DNA from: Plasticicumulans acidivorans
GTDB lineage: Bacteria > Pseudomonadota > Gammaproteobacteria > Competibacterales > Competibacteraceae
Direction: 5' to 3'
DNA length: 64,000 nt
Assembly (NCBI RefSeq): GCF_003182095.1
Contig: NZ_QGTJ01000008.1
Span: 62,001 to 126,000 of the forward strand
The first letter of the stretch is position 1; each line of letters opens with the position of its first letter. Under the pieces are notes generated by a model. It did not search any database and had not been told where the DNA came from. It was given only the letters and a program-made list of their open reading frames with translations. The translations under genes and the position numbers were made by a program. Below are positions 18,629 through 27,134 of this stretch, one piece after another.

Positions 18629-19120
18629 TCAGGGCGCGGCGGCGTCGCGTTCGATCGGTACCTGCAGCCCGCTCTTCAGGCAGCTCAGCGCCACCGAGGT
18701 GCGGAAGCGGCGCACGTTGTCATCGCCGCCGAACAGGCGTTCGCTGAGTGCCTGGTAGTCGGCCATGGTCGCGGCGCTGATCACCAGCAGGTAATCGGCT
18801 TCACCGGTGATGGCGTAGCACTGCTGCACCGCCGGCTCGGCCGCGATGCGCTGACGCAGGCCGGCGGTGCGCAGCGGGTGTTCGTCGTGCACATGGACTT
18901 CCACCAGCAGCGTCAGCGGCCGGCCCAGGCGGTTGGCGTCGAGTACCGCCACCTCGGCGCGGATCACGCCGCTTTCCCGCAGGCGGCGGATGCGCCGCTG
19001 CACCGCCGGCGCTGACAGGTGCACGGCCAGTGCGATCGCGCGCTGCGACACCGTGTTGTCGCGCTGCAGGATGTCGAGGATGGCGAGATCGAACGCATCG
19101 AGCGTCGGCAGCATGGGCAT
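18629..19120 (-). CDS. Lrp/AsnC family transcriptional regulator
   Basis: A 163-residue regulator. Residues ~5-60 form the winged helix-turn-helix (LDAFDLAILDILQRDNTVSQ, then LSAPAVQRRIRRLRESGVI). Residues ~70-150 are the RAM/AsnC ligand-binding domain (VHVHDEHPLRTAGLRQRI and YAITGEADYLLVISA). The start is MPMLPTLDAFDL, where homology begins; an ATG six bases further in is an alternative. It is divergent from an RhtA/EamA-type exporter 74 bases away. This arrangement suggests that it senses an amino acid and controls that exporter. Confidence 0.92.
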   Translation of the reverse strand: MPMLPTLDAFDLAILDILQRDNTVSQRAIALAVHLSAPAVQRRIRRLRESGVIRAEVAVLDANRLGRPLTLLVEVHVHDEHPLRTAGLRQRIAAEPAVQQCYAITGEADYLLVISAATMADYQALSERLFGGDDNVRRFRTSVALSCLKSGLQVPIERDAAAP

Positions 19121-19194
19121 GGCTGAGTGAAAGTTGCGCGGGCGGGGTGGAAATAGAGCCCAAATACCGGCCGCCGCGCAATATCGTGCGCGGC

Positions 19195-20079
19195 ATGTCG
19201 AACGCACGCTTGTCCTCTCTCGTCCCGCTGCTGGCCATCTTCGGCTCCGTCACCTGTCTCGGAGTGGGCACCTCCTGGGCCAAGCACGTGCTGTTTCCGC
19301 TGGTCGGTGCCGAGGGCACCACGGCGGTGCGCGTCGGCTTCTCGGCGCTGCTGCTGTGCCTGCTGTGGCGGCCCTGGCGCTGGCGGCTGGCCGCCGCCGA
19401 TGCCCGCGCGCTGGTCGCGTACGGCGCGGCGCTGGGGGCGATGAACCTGACCTTCTATCTGGCGCTGCGCACGATCCCGTTCGGCGTGGCGGTGGCGATC
19501 GAATTCGCCGGGCCGCTGACAGTGGCGCTGCTGGCCTCGCGCCAGCCGCTGGACTTCGCCTGGGTGGTGCTGGCGGTGGCCGGGCTGGGGCTGCTGCTGC
19601 CGCTGGGGCAGGTGGTCGGCGCGCTCGATCCGCTCGGCGTGCTCTACGCGCTGGCGGCAGCCGTGTTCTGGGCCATGTACATCCTGTTCGGCAAGCGGGT
19701 GGGGCACCTGCACGCCGGGCATTCGGTGGCGCTGGGGCTGACGGTGGCGGCGCTGGTGGTGGTGCCGGTGGGCATGATGCAGGCCGGCGCGGCGCTGTGC
19801 TCACCGCTGGTGCTGGGTGTCGGCCTGGGCGTGGCGGCGATTTCCAGTGCGCTGCCGATCTCGCTGGAGATGGTGGCGCTCAAGCGCCTGCCGCCGCAGG
19901 CCTTCGGCATCATGATCAGCATGGAGCCGGCGGTGGCCGCGCTGCTGGCGCTGATGCTGCTCGATGAGCAGCTGAGTGCGCTGCAGTGGCTGGCGATCGG
20001 GCTGATCGTGACGGCCTCGGCAGGCAGCGCCCTGACGGCGCAGCGGCCGCAGCCGGCCGCGGCCGTCGCCGTCGGCTAG
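19195..20079 (+). CDS. EamA/RhtA-type inner-membrane amino-acid exporter
   Basis: A 294-residue protein with ten predicted membrane helices in two EamA repeats. Its length matches RhtA (295 residues), the threonine/homoserine exporter of E. coli. Characteristic parts are YLALRTIPFGVAVAIEFAGP and the second-half segment VALKRLPPQAFGIMISMEPA. The start at MSNARLSSLVPLLAIFG directly precedes helix 1; the longer frame from 19030 overlaps the divergent regulator. The Lrp-type regulator next to it fits amino-acid efflux control. The exact substrate is inferred from the family. Confidence 0.88.
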   Translation: MSNARLSSLVPLLAIFGSVTCLGVGTSWAKHVLFPLVGAEGTTAVRVGFSALLLCLLWRPWRWRLAAADARALVAYGAALGAMNLTFYLALRTIPFGVAVAIEFAGPLTVALLASRQPLDFAWVVLAVAGLGLLLPLGQVVGALDPLGVLYALAAAVFWAMYILFGKRVGHLHAGHSVALGLTVAALVVVPVGMMQAGAALCSPLVLGVGLGVAAISSALPISLEMVALKRLPPQAFGIMISMEPAVAALLALMLLDEQLSALQWLAIGLIVTASAGSALTAQRPQPAAAVAVG

Positions 20080-20095
20080 CGCCGCTGCCGCGGAC

Positions 20096-20782
20096 TCACG
20101 GCTCGCTGCGGCGGCGGGCGATCACCTGCTGGTAGAGGCCGCCGAACACGGTGCGCTGCTGCCAGTCCCAGTCCTGCGCGTGGCTGGCGAAGCTCGCGAT
20201 CGGCCGCTGCCAGAGGGTAGCGGCGAAGGGTTCGAGCAGACGGAACACCGTCGCGATCAGCGGTCGCGCCGGGTGCCAGCGCGCCGGGCGGTGATAGTCG
20301 ACGAACACCGCGAAGCCGCCGGGGGCGACCGCGGCGAGGGCGTTGTCGACGATGCGCCGCTTGCAGGCGTCGGGCACCTCGTGCAGCAGGAAGAAGCAGA
20401 CCACCGTATCGAAGTGCGCCGCGAACGGCAGCGTGGCGTCGTGGCGGCGGGCGCGGGCGTGCGGGAATTCGGCGAGCTTGCGGCGCACGCCGCGCACCTG
20501 CACGGCGGCGGCGTCGATGACTTCCAGCGCGCCGGCGCGGCGCGCCAGGCGGCGGCTGAAATCACCGTAGACGCAGGCGATCTGCAGCACGCGCGCACCC
20601 GGCGCGATCAGCCGCTCGACGCCGCCCATCAGTCGGGCAGCGTTGCCGAGCAGGATCGAATGCACGGCGACGGGGCGGTCGAACAGCCGCCGTCCCCAGC
20701 GGCTGAGGTAGGCCCAGGCGTAAACCTCGCGCAGATAGGCGGGCAGGTGCGGGCGGCCGGTCGGGGGGATGGGGGCCGTCAT
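20096..20782 (-). CDS. rquA: RquA-like class I SAM methyltransferase (rhodoquinone biosynthesis)
   Basis: A 228-residue protein that looks like RquA, the enzyme that replaces a methoxy group of ubiquinone with an amino group to give rhodoquinone. Features matching my recollection of RquA are the N-terminal PAYLREVYAWAYLSRWGRRL, the modified SAM motif VLQIACVYGDFSRRLA (ACVYGD instead of the usual DxGxGxG), FFLLHEVPDACKRR and the FVDYHRPARWHPARPL segment. ATG 20782 has GGAG 7 bases upstream; ATG 20797 is possible but lacks a ribosome-binding site. It converges on the exporter and is probably monocistronic. If not RquA, it is a related quinone methyltransferase. Confidence 0.75.
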   Translation of the reverse strand: MTAPIPPTGRPHLPAYLREVYAWAYLSRWGRRLFDRPVAVHSILLGNAARLMGGVERLIAPGARVLQIACVYGDFSRRLARRAGALEVIDAAAVQVRGVRRKLAEFPHARARRHDATLPFAAHFDTVVCFFLLHEVPDACKRRIVDNALAAVAPGGFAVFVDYHRPARWHPARPLIATVFRLLEPFAATLWQRPIASFASHAQDWDWQQRTVFGGLYQQVIARRRSEP

Positions 20783-20893
20783 GGCGACTCCGGTCATGGG
20801 GGTAGCGCCGAGTCTACGGGCAGCGGCGCGCGGGTGTCAGCCGGCGCCGTACCGGCAGCTGTCCGCCGGGGTGTCCGCCCGTGCGGGCCGCGC

Positions 20894-22342
20894 TCAGTAG
20901 CGGAAGCGCTGCAGCAGGCCCTGCAGATTCTGCGCGAGCGCCTGCAGCTGGCTGGCACTGGCGGCCAGCGCCGCGCCCTGGCGGGCGCTGGTTTCAGCGC
21001 TCTGTGTGTGCTGGCGCGCGCCCTGGGTGATGGTGGCACTGCTGTCGGCGGCGGCCGAGATATTGCGGGTGATCGAGCTGGTGACGGCGCTCTGCTGCTC
21101 GACCGCGGCGGCGACGCTTTCCTGCAGCGAGTTGATGTGGGCGATGACATCGCGCATGCCGCGGATCGAGGTGCTGGCCTCGCTGGCCGCGCCCTGGATC
21201 GCGGCGATGCTGGTCTCGATGGTGTTGGTGGCGCTCTGCGTCTGCGCGGCGAGCTCCTTGACCTCACCGGCAACCACGGCAAAGCCCTTGCCGGCCTCGC
21301 CGGCACGGGCCGCCTCGATGGTGGCGTTGAGCGCCAGCAGCCGGGTCTGGTCGGAAATGTCGTTGATCAGGCGGATGACCTGACCGATCTGCTTGCCGCG
21401 CTCGTCGAGCTGTTCCATGTGATTGACGGTGGCCGAGGCATCCTGCAGCGCCTGGCCGGCGACCTGCGCGGCTTCGCCGGCGTTACGGGCGATCTCGCCG
21501 ACGGCGGCGCTCAGCTGTTCGACGGCGGCGGCGATCGATTCGAGCTGCGAACGCACCTCCTCGACCGCCTGCAGCGCTGCCCGGCTGCGCTCGGTGCCGC
21601 CGTGCGCCTGTTCGTCGATGGTGTGCGACAGCGTCTGCAGCTTGCCGGCTTCCTCGCCCAGCGCCGCGGCGCTGTCACCGAGGTGGCGCAGCTGCTCGCG
21701 CTGCCAGTGCAGCAGGCGCTCGATGCCGGCGCCGAGACGGCCGATGGCGTCGTCACCACGGATCTCGATGCGGCCGGTCAGATCGCCGGCGCTGGCGGCC
21801 TCGACGCCGCGCAGCAGCGCACCCACCTGCTGCTCCAGCTGTTCGCTGTGCGCGTGTTCGCGCTGGCGGGCGTCCTCGATCAGCCGCGCGTTGCGCTGCG
21901 TGGCGGTGACATCGTCCCAGCAGACGATGTAGCCGAGCAGGCGCGACTCGTGCTCGATGGCGCTGATGTCGGTGCGCAGCGTGGTCTCGCCGAAGCTGAA
22001 GATGGCGTGGCGCGGCAGCGTCTCGCGGTAGTTGCGCAGGATCGTCTCGATGCGTGCCGGGTCGCGGTGAAAACGGTGGATCGAGCCGTGCAGCAGCTCC
22101 TCGACGCCGATGCCGAAGGTCTTGCGGATTTCGCCGCCGAGCGTGCGCGCGGTCTTCAGCGCGGCGGCGTTGGCGTAGACCAGGTTCAGCTCGGTGTCGG
22201 CGATGAAGATGTTGGCCTGCGCGGCGTCGAGGCAGGCGCGCAGTCCGCCGATGCTGTCGAGCAGGCCGGCCGGTTTTTCGGCCGCTGCCGGCGTGACCGG
22301 CGGTGCTGGTTCCGCTTCTCGATTGAACCAATGACTGAGCAT
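20894..22342 (-). CDS. Cytoplasmic PAS-domain methyl-accepting chemotaxis protein
   Basis: A 482-residue chemoreceptor. Residues ~35-150 are a PAS domain ([20 protein letters not shown] and [19 protein letters not shown]). A HAMP-like linker follows ([20 protein letters not shown]), then a full signalling hairpin with the conserved tip [20 protein letters not shown]. No transmembrane helix is present, so this is a soluble receptor probably sensing an internal or redox signal. The start at 22342 has a strong GGAGAGAGG 6 bases upstream. No other chemotaxis gene is nearby. A C-terminal CheR/CheB tether pentapeptide is absent. Confidence 0.92.
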   Translation of the reverse strand: MLSHWFNREAEPAPPVTPAAAEKPAGLLDSIGGLRACLDAAQANIFIADTELNLVYANAAALKTARTLGGEIRKTFGIGVEELLHGSIHRFHRDPARIETILRNYRETLPRHAIFSFGETTLRTDISAIEHESRLLGYIVCWDDVTATQRNARLIEDARQREHAHSEQLEQQVGALLRGVEAASAGDLTGRIEIRGDDAIGRLGAGIERLLHWQREQLRHLGDSAAALGEEAGKLQTLSHTIDEQAHGGTERSRAALQAVEEVRSQLESIAAAVEQLSAAVGEIARNAGEAAQVAGQALQDASATVNHMEQLDERGKQIGQVIRLINDISDQTRLLALNATIEAARAGEAGKGFAVVAGEVKELAAQTQSATNTIETSIAAIQGAASEASTSIRGMRDVIAHINSLQESVAAAVEQQSAVTSSITRNISAAADSSATITQGARQHTQSAETSARQGAALAASASQLQALAQNLQGLLQRFRY

Positions 22343-22379
22343 CACACACCTCTCTCCGGATGTTCCAAGCATGGTCAGC

Positions 22380-22402
22380 GGCCGCCCTGCGCCGGGGCGG
22401 CC
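22380..22402. terminator. Hairpin between LysR gene and chemoreceptor gene
   Basis: A perfect 8-bp stem, GGCCGCCC / GGGCGGCC with a 7-base loop, lies about 107 bases past the LysR stop on the minus strand and before the chemoreceptor gene. There is no T-run. Confidence 0.4.
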
Positions 22403-22508
22403 GGTATCAATCAGACAGTATTAGTCGAGCGCTTGCCGTGCGCAGGACTGTCGCCACGCGGCCGCAGACCTCGACGGCCGTGGCCGGGAGCGGTGCCGTG
22501 CGGTTGGC

Positions 22509-23387
22509 TCAGGGCGCTGCCGGCCCGGCCGCGAGAAAGCGCTGCAGGCCGCGGGAGCGAAAACCGGCACGGTGCAGCAGCAGGTGGAAGGGGCGCTGCA
22601 GTGCCAGCCACGGTGTGTTGAGCACGCACAGCGTGCCGCGCTGCAGCGCCTCGGCGAGTGCCAGCCGCGACAGGCAGGAGACGCCGAAGCCGCTTTCCAG
22701 CAGGCGCTTGATCGCTTCGCTGTCACCGAGTTCGAGCACCAGGCGGATCGGACCGAGGGCGCTGCTCAGTGCGTGTTCGGCGACTTCGCGCGTGCCGGAG
22801 CCGGGCTCGCGCAGCACCCAGTCGGCGGCGGCCAGATCGGCCGGCGTCGGCGCCGCCAGTGCCGCCAGCGGGTGGCTCGGCGCCACGCACACGCACAGCT
22901 CGTCATCGCGCCAGTGCTGCGCCTCGATCTGCGGGTGCGCGCAGTGGCCCTCGACGAAACCGGCATCGACCTCGCCGCGGGCGACGGCGTCGATGACGTG
23001 TTCGGTATTGCTGACCTGCAGCGTGAAACGGCTGCCGGGCCAGCGCGTCAGGCAGTGGCCGATCTGCGCCGGCAGCAGGTATTTGCCGATGGTGGTGCTG
23101 GCGGCGAGGCGCAGTTCGATGGCTTCGCCGGTCGCCAGCGTCTCCAGTTCGCGGGCGCGGTCGAGCAGGCCGTCGGCATGCGCCAGCACCTCGCGGCCGT
23201 GGGCATTGAGCACCAGGCGCTTGCCGAAGCGATCGAACAACCGGCTGCCGAGCTGGGTTTCGAGTTCGGCGAGCGCCGCGCTGGCCGCCGATTGCGACAG
23301 GCCGATCGCGGCGGCGGCCTGGGTGACGTTCTCGCGGCGGGCGATGGCGACGAAGACTTCGAGCTGACGCAGCGTGAGGCGGAGCAT
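22509..23387 (-). CDS. LysR family regulator, YeiE-like
   Basis: A 292-residue LysR regulator. The N-terminal helix-turn-helix is NVTQAAAAIGLSQSAASAAL (residues ~20-40), followed by the usual substrate-binding-like domain. It is divergent from a YeiH-family transporter with 116 bases between starts. This is the classic arrangement of yeiE and yeiH, where YeiE controls the putative sulfite/sulfate exporter. The AT-rich gap carries a LysR-type dyad. The ligand is not visible from sequence; sulfite is suggested by family knowledge only. Confidence 0.9.
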   Translation of the reverse strand: MLRLTLRQLEVFVAIARRENVTQAAAAIGLSQSAASAALAELETQLGSRLFDRFGKRLVLNAHGREVLAHADGLLDRARELETLATGEAIELRLAASTTIGKYLLPAQIGHCLTRWPGSRFTLQVSNTEHVIDAVARGEVDAGFVEGHCAHPQIEAQHWRDDELCVCVAPSHPLAALAAPTPADLAAADWVLREPGSGTREVAEHALSSALGPIRLVLELGDSEAIKRLLESGFGVSCLSRLALAEALQRGTLCVLNTPWLALQRPFHLLLHRAGFRSRGLQRFLAAGPAAP

Positions 23388-23405
23388 GGCGGGCGTGCTT
23401 AGTGG

Positions 23406-23417
23406 TTATATCGATAA
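23406..23417. promoter_or_regulatory. Candidate LysR-type operator
   Basis: The near-palindrome TTATATCGATAA stands in the AT-rich divergent gap between the LysR and YeiH genes. It is flanked by AGTGG (23401) and CCACT (23442). It fits the T-N11-A layout of LysR boxes. Confidence 0.4.
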
Positions 23418-23503
23418 GTCAAAACAGAATAATCCGTTTCTCCACTGACGCGGCGCTGCGCAAGCTGGCGGCCATCGTTCACGTTCGCTGGAGGGATTCT
23501 TCG

Positions 23504-24508
23504 ATGACCACTGCTCATGCCGCCCGCCGCCCGCGCGCCGCCGGCCTCGTCCTCGTCGCGGCCGTGGCCGCCGTCGCCGCGCTGCTGGCCGCCCGCCCGG
23601 CCGTGCAGCAGGCCGGGCTCGGCGCGCTGACGTTGGCCATTCTGCTCGGCATCCTCGCCGGCAACACCGTGTTTCCGCGCCTGGCGACGCACTGCGCCAG
23701 CGGTGTCGACTTCGCTCGCGGTCCGCTGCTGCGCCTGGGCATCGTGCTGTTCGGGCTCAAGGTCAGCTTCCAGCAGATCGCCGGGCTCGGCTGGCAGGTG
23801 GTGGCGATCGACGCCTGCGTCGTCGCCGGCATCTTCACGCTCGGCTGGTGGCTCGGCACCCGGCTGTTCGGACTGGACCGGGAGACGGCGATGCTGGTCG
23901 GTGCCGGCAGCGCGATCTGCGGTGCGGCGGCGGTGCTCGCCACCGAGCCGGTGCTGAAGGCGCCGGCGCACAAGGTCGCCGTCGCCGTCGCCACGGTGGT
24001 GATCTTCGGCACGCTGGCGATGTTCGCCTGGCCGCTGGCGTATCCGCACCTGGGCCTCGATGAACGTGCCTACGGCGTGCTCGCCGGCTCGACGATCCAC
24101 GAGGTCGCGCAGGTGGTGGTCGCCGGGCGGGCGATCGGCGAGCAGGCGGCGGCCGATGCCGTCATCGTCAAGATGATGCGGGTGATGCTGCTCGCGCCGT
24201 TCCTGCTGCTGCTGTCGTGGCGGCTGGCGCCGGCCGGCGAGCGTGCGCAGCGGGTGACGATCCCGTGGTTCGCCGTGCTGTTCATCGTCGCCAGCGGCGT
24301 CAATTCGCTCGGCGTGCTGCCGGCGGCGCTCAAGGACGGGCTGCTGACGCTCGACACCGCGCTGCTGGCGATGGCGATGGCCGCGCTCGGCCTGCGCACC
24401 CACGCCGGCGCGCTGCGCCAGGCCGGCCTGCGCCCGCTGGCGCTGGCGGCGACACTGGCGCTGATCCTCGCCGGCGGCGGCTACCTGCTCAACCGCGTGC
24501 TGCTGTAG
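23504..24508 (+). CDS. YeiH family putative sulfate/sulfite exporter
   Basis: A 334-residue membrane protein with about ten hydrophobic helices, matching the YeiH family (conserved hypothetical 698). Signature segments are LAILLGILAGNTVFP, FGLKVSFQQIAGLG, VGAGSAICGAAAVLA and GVLAGSTIHEVAQVV. The start ATG at 23504 has GGAGGG 8 bases upstream; the frame open from 23402 runs into the regulatory gap. The divergent LysR gene probably controls it. Substrate assignment rests on the family name, since direct transport data for the group are thin. Confidence 0.88.
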   Translation: MTTAHAARRPRAAGLVLVAAVAAVAALLAARPAVQQAGLGALTLAILLGILAGNTVFPRLATHCASGVDFARGPLLRLGIVLFGLKVSFQQIAGLGWQVVAIDACVVAGIFTLGWWLGTRLFGLDRETAMLVGAGSAICGAAAVLATEPVLKAPAHKVAVAVATVVIFGTLAMFAWPLAYPHLGLDERAYGVLAGSTIHEVAQVVVAGRAIGEQAAADAVIVKMMRVMLLAPFLLLLSWRLAPAGERAQRVTIPWFAVLFIVASGVNSLGVLPAALKDGLLTLDTALLAMAMAALGLRTHAGALRQAGLRPLALAATLALILAGGGYLLNRVLL

Positions 24509-24517
24509 GCGCGGTGC

Positions 24518-25801
24518 TCAGCCGATGCGGGCGAACACCCGGCCGGCGGCGGCGACGGTGGCATCGATGTCGGCCTCGGTATGCGCCGAGCTGAGGAAGC
24601 CGGCTTCGAAGGCCGACGGCGCCAGGTACACGCCCTCGTCGAGCATGCCGTGGAAGAAGCGCTTGAAGCGCTCGGTGTCGCAGGCGGTGGCTTCGGCATA
24701 GCAGCTCACCGACGGCCGTTCGGTGAAGAAAAAGCCGAACATGCCGCCGGCGCGGTTGGTGCACAGCGGAATGCCGGCGTCGCGGGCGGCTGTTTCCAGG
24801 CCGCGGCACAGGCGCTCGGTCAGGGCGCTCAGGCGCTCGTGGAAGCCCTCGGCGCAGAGCAGCTCCAGCGTCGCCAGGCCGGCGGCCATCGCCACCGGAT
24901 TACCGGACAGCGTACCGGCCTGATAGACCGGGCCGAGCGGCGAGAGCTTTTCCATGATCGCGCGCTTGCCGCCGAAGGCACCGACCGGCATGCCGCCGCC
25001 GATGATCTTGCCGAGCGTGGTCATGTCCGGGGTGATGCCGTAGTACTGCTGGGCGCCGCCGCGGGCGACGCGAAAGCCGGTCATCACCTCATCGAAGATC
25101 AGCACCGCGCCGCTGGCGTCGCACTGCGCGCGCAGCGCTTCAAGGAAGCCCGGCTGCGGCGGGATGCAGTTCATGTTGCCGGCCACCGGCTCGACGATGA
25201 CGCCGGCGATCTGCGCACCGTATTCCTGGAAGCAGGCTTCGAGCGCGGCGATGTCGTTGTAGGGCAGGGTCAGCGTGTGCTGCGCCAGCTCGGCCGGCAC
25301 GCCCGGCGAGGTCGGCACGCCGAGCGTGAGCATGCCGGAGCCGGCCTTGACCAGCAGCGAGTCGGAATGGCCGTGGTAGCAGCCCTCGAACTTGACGATC
25401 TTGTCGCGCCCGGTGTAGCCGCGGGCGATGCGGATCGCGCTCATCGTCGCCTCGGTGCCCGAGGAGCACATGCGCAGCAGCTCGATCGACGGCACCAGCT
25501 CGATGACCTTCCTGGCGACCACGGTCTCGATCGCCGTCGGCGCGCCGAAGGACAGGCCGTGGCGGGCGGCTTCGATCACCGCGCCGATGATCTGCGGGTG
25601 CGCATGACCGGCAATCATCGGCCCCCAGGAGCCGACGTAGTCGATGTAGCGGCGGTCGTCCTCGTCGATCAGGTAGGCACCTTCACCACGCTTGAAGAAC
25701 ACCGGCGTGCCGCCGACGCCGCGAAACGCGCGCACCGGCGAGTTCACACCACCGGGAATCACGGTCTGGGCTTCGGCGAAGAGTTCTGCGGAACGGCTCA
25801 T
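24518..25801 (-). CDS. hemL: Glutamate-1-semialdehyde 2,1-aminomutase
   Basis: A 427-residue PLP enzyme that converts glutamate-1-semialdehyde to 5-aminolevulinate in the C5 route to haem and cobalamin. The opening [20 protein letters not shown], the [17 protein letters not shown] segment, [12 protein letters not shown] and the lysine motif [18 protein letters not shown] are all typical. Its length equals the family norm. AGGA lies about 9 bases before the ATG. It converges on yeiH with only 9 bases between stops. Its presence shows that tetrapyrroles are made from glutamate, which serves the c-type cytochromes and B12 enzyme encoded nearby. Confidence 0.97.
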   Translation of the reverse strand: MSRSAELFAEAQTVIPGGVNSPVRAFRGVGGTPVFFKRGEGAYLIDEDDRRYIDYVGSWGPMIAGHAHPQIIGAVIEAARHGLSFGAPTAIETVVARKVIELVPSIELLRMCSSGTEATMSAIRIARGYTGRDKIVKFEGCYHGHSDSLLVKAGSGMLTLGVPTSPGVPAELAQHTLTLPYNDIAALEACFQEYGAQIAGVIVEPVAGNMNCIPPQPGFLEALRAQCDASGAVLIFDEVMTGFRVARGGAQQYYGITPDMTTLGKIIGGGMPVGAFGGKRAIMEKLSPLGPVYQAGTLSGNPVAMAAGLATLELLCAEGFHERLSALTERLCRGLETAARDAGIPLCTNRAGGMFGFFFTERPSVSCYAEATACDTERFKRFFHGMLDEGVYLAPSAFEAGFLSSAHTEADIDATVAAAGRVFARIG

Positions 25802-25906
25802 GGCGGGTAAATCCTGTCGTTGACCAAGGCGGCGGGCGGCCGCACGGGGGGCTTATTTGACCGCAGCGCCGGCGTGCAGCGCAAAAGCCGCTGGCCGCGC
25901 AGGTTT

Positions 25907-26575
25907 TCAGTCGAGGCCGAGGTCCCTGACGAAATGCTGGTCCGGGTGGATCTGCTCGGCCGGCAGGTCGCACTGGCATGCGGTGATCTGGATCACCGTG
26001 TGCAGGATGTCGTCGAGGGTCCAGGGCGTGTGCGGCAGGTGTACGTGGGGCAGCAGTGCGGCGAGCGTGTTCAGCGCCGGCGGTACCACGCGGGCCAGTT
26101 TCTGCGCCAGCACCTCGCCGGTCAGCCAGCTCAGCATCCATGCCAGCGGCAGCAGCCACGGCGAGGCGCCCGCCGCCAGCAGCAGGGTGGTGGCGACCAG
26201 CGCCAGGCCGGCATTGAGGCGGTAATACAGCGAGCGCTCGCACTGCAGTTCGGGCAGGTGGCCGGCGCACAGCGCCTGGCGCAGCTGTCGCCACTGCGCG
26301 CGCATGTCATCGCCTTTGAGAAAGGCGTGGACGGGCGCCTCGGGGCGTATCTGTCGGCGGCGGGCGCCGAACTGGCGCATCAGCACCGAACGGAGGTGAT
26401 GAAAACGGCGCTGGCTGTCGCAGCACTGCGGTCGGGGCGGCGCTTCGCCGAGGCGGCGGTGGAGGTACTGCGCCAGCTGGCGCGGCGTGACCAGCATCCC
26501 GGCATCGCCGTCGGGGATGTCGATCGCGAAGGTTTCTTCCACGCAAAGCAGCAGCTCTACGCCGTCCAGACCCAT
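25907..26575 (-). CDS. Membrane protein with acyl-carrier-protein halves in permuted order
   Basis: A 222-residue protein. Residues 1-42 (MGLDGVELLLCVEETFAIDI and following PDGDAGMLVTPRQLAQYL) resemble the second half of an acyl carrier protein, from the GxDS helix onward. Residues 185-222 (WTLDDILHTVIQITACQCDL, then PAEQIHPDQHFVRDLGLD) resemble the first half, and end just where the phosphopantetheine serine would follow. The serine is absent at both ends (Gly5; stop after Asp222). Between them are a basic region and one or two hydrophobic helices (~122-152). The start has AAGGAA 8 bases upstream. The frames after the stop do not restore ACP sequence, so this is not a simple frameshift. The function is unknown. 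Confidence 0.8.
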   Translation of the reverse strand: MGLDGVELLLCVEETFAIDIPDGDAGMLVTPRQLAQYLHRRLGEAPPRPQCCDSQRRFHHLRSVLMRQFGARRRQIRPEAPVHAFLKGDDMRAQWRQLRQALCAGHLPELQCERSLYYRLNAGLALVATTLLLAAGASPWLLPLAWMLSWLTGEVLAQKLARVVPPALNTLAALLPHVHLPHTPWTLDDILHTVIQITACQCDLPAEQIHPDQHFVRDLGLD

Positions 26576-27134
26576 TGTCGTGTTCCTTGCTCGGCTGCCC
26601 GCCGGCCTCATGTGTACGCAGTACACCGTGGTTGCACCCGCTGGCGTGAATGCCGGCACCGCGCTGCGCTGCGTATGGAAATAGCAAAACCTGGTGCTGC
26701 CGCCACCGTGCCCGCGGCTGTCGCCGCTGCTCGGTGGTGTCGGTGGCGCTGGTAGCCGCTGCCTGGGGGTGTGGTGGCGCGAGTTGCGGCGGGCGGCGTG
26801 TCGTTGGCGCCCGGCGTGTGCAGCGGACACGGGCATAAAAGAGGTTCTGGGTGTTAGTTATTTTTACTTCATAAGTGTTTTTGTCAGGTTTTAAATTAAA
26901 TAAAAACAATGCGTTGTTTAATTGGTATTTGTTTTGCTTGTGCAGTGTATGAATTAAAACTCGACAAGTTTCGAGTCGTCTGTCGAGCTGACGGCGAAGT
27001 CTCGATTAAAGATCTGCCGGGAATGTTTTGTTTGTAAAACAGCAGCTTGTTTTTTGGCTGTTGGCTTTTCGATGATTTGAATAACGCTGGCAAAACAATT
27101 TTTTAAATCTTTTTACTTTCTGGAGTATTGAAAG
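26576..27134. other. Long intergenic region, strongly AT-rich in its right half
   Basis: No convincing gene is present in these 559 bases. Bases ~26830-27130 are AT-rich (runs such as TTAAATTAAATAAAAAC) in contrast to the GC-rich left part and both neighbours. It forms the leader of the PEP-CTERM gene at 27135 and probably contains its promoter and upstream activation sites. It is also the upstream region of the divergent permuted ACP-like gene. Confidence 0.5.
26960..26987. repeat. Inverted repeat in AT-rich leader
   Basis: CTCGACA and TGTCGAG form a perfect 7-bp inverted repeat spaced by 14 bases, with ACTCG/CGAGT nested within. It lies ~150 bases before the PEP-CTERM start and is a possible regulator site. 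Confidence 0.35.

Noticed and set aside
20180-22621. An 813-codon plus-strand open frame over rquA and the chemoreceptor
   Set aside because: It spans two well-supported minus-strand genes and their gap, with composition typical of an antisense shadow.
25880-25907. A possible frameshift that truncates a complete ACP domain at the end of the permuted gene
   Set aside because: I read the frames after the stop by eye and found no DS-helix continuation; the matching half is instead at the N-terminus.
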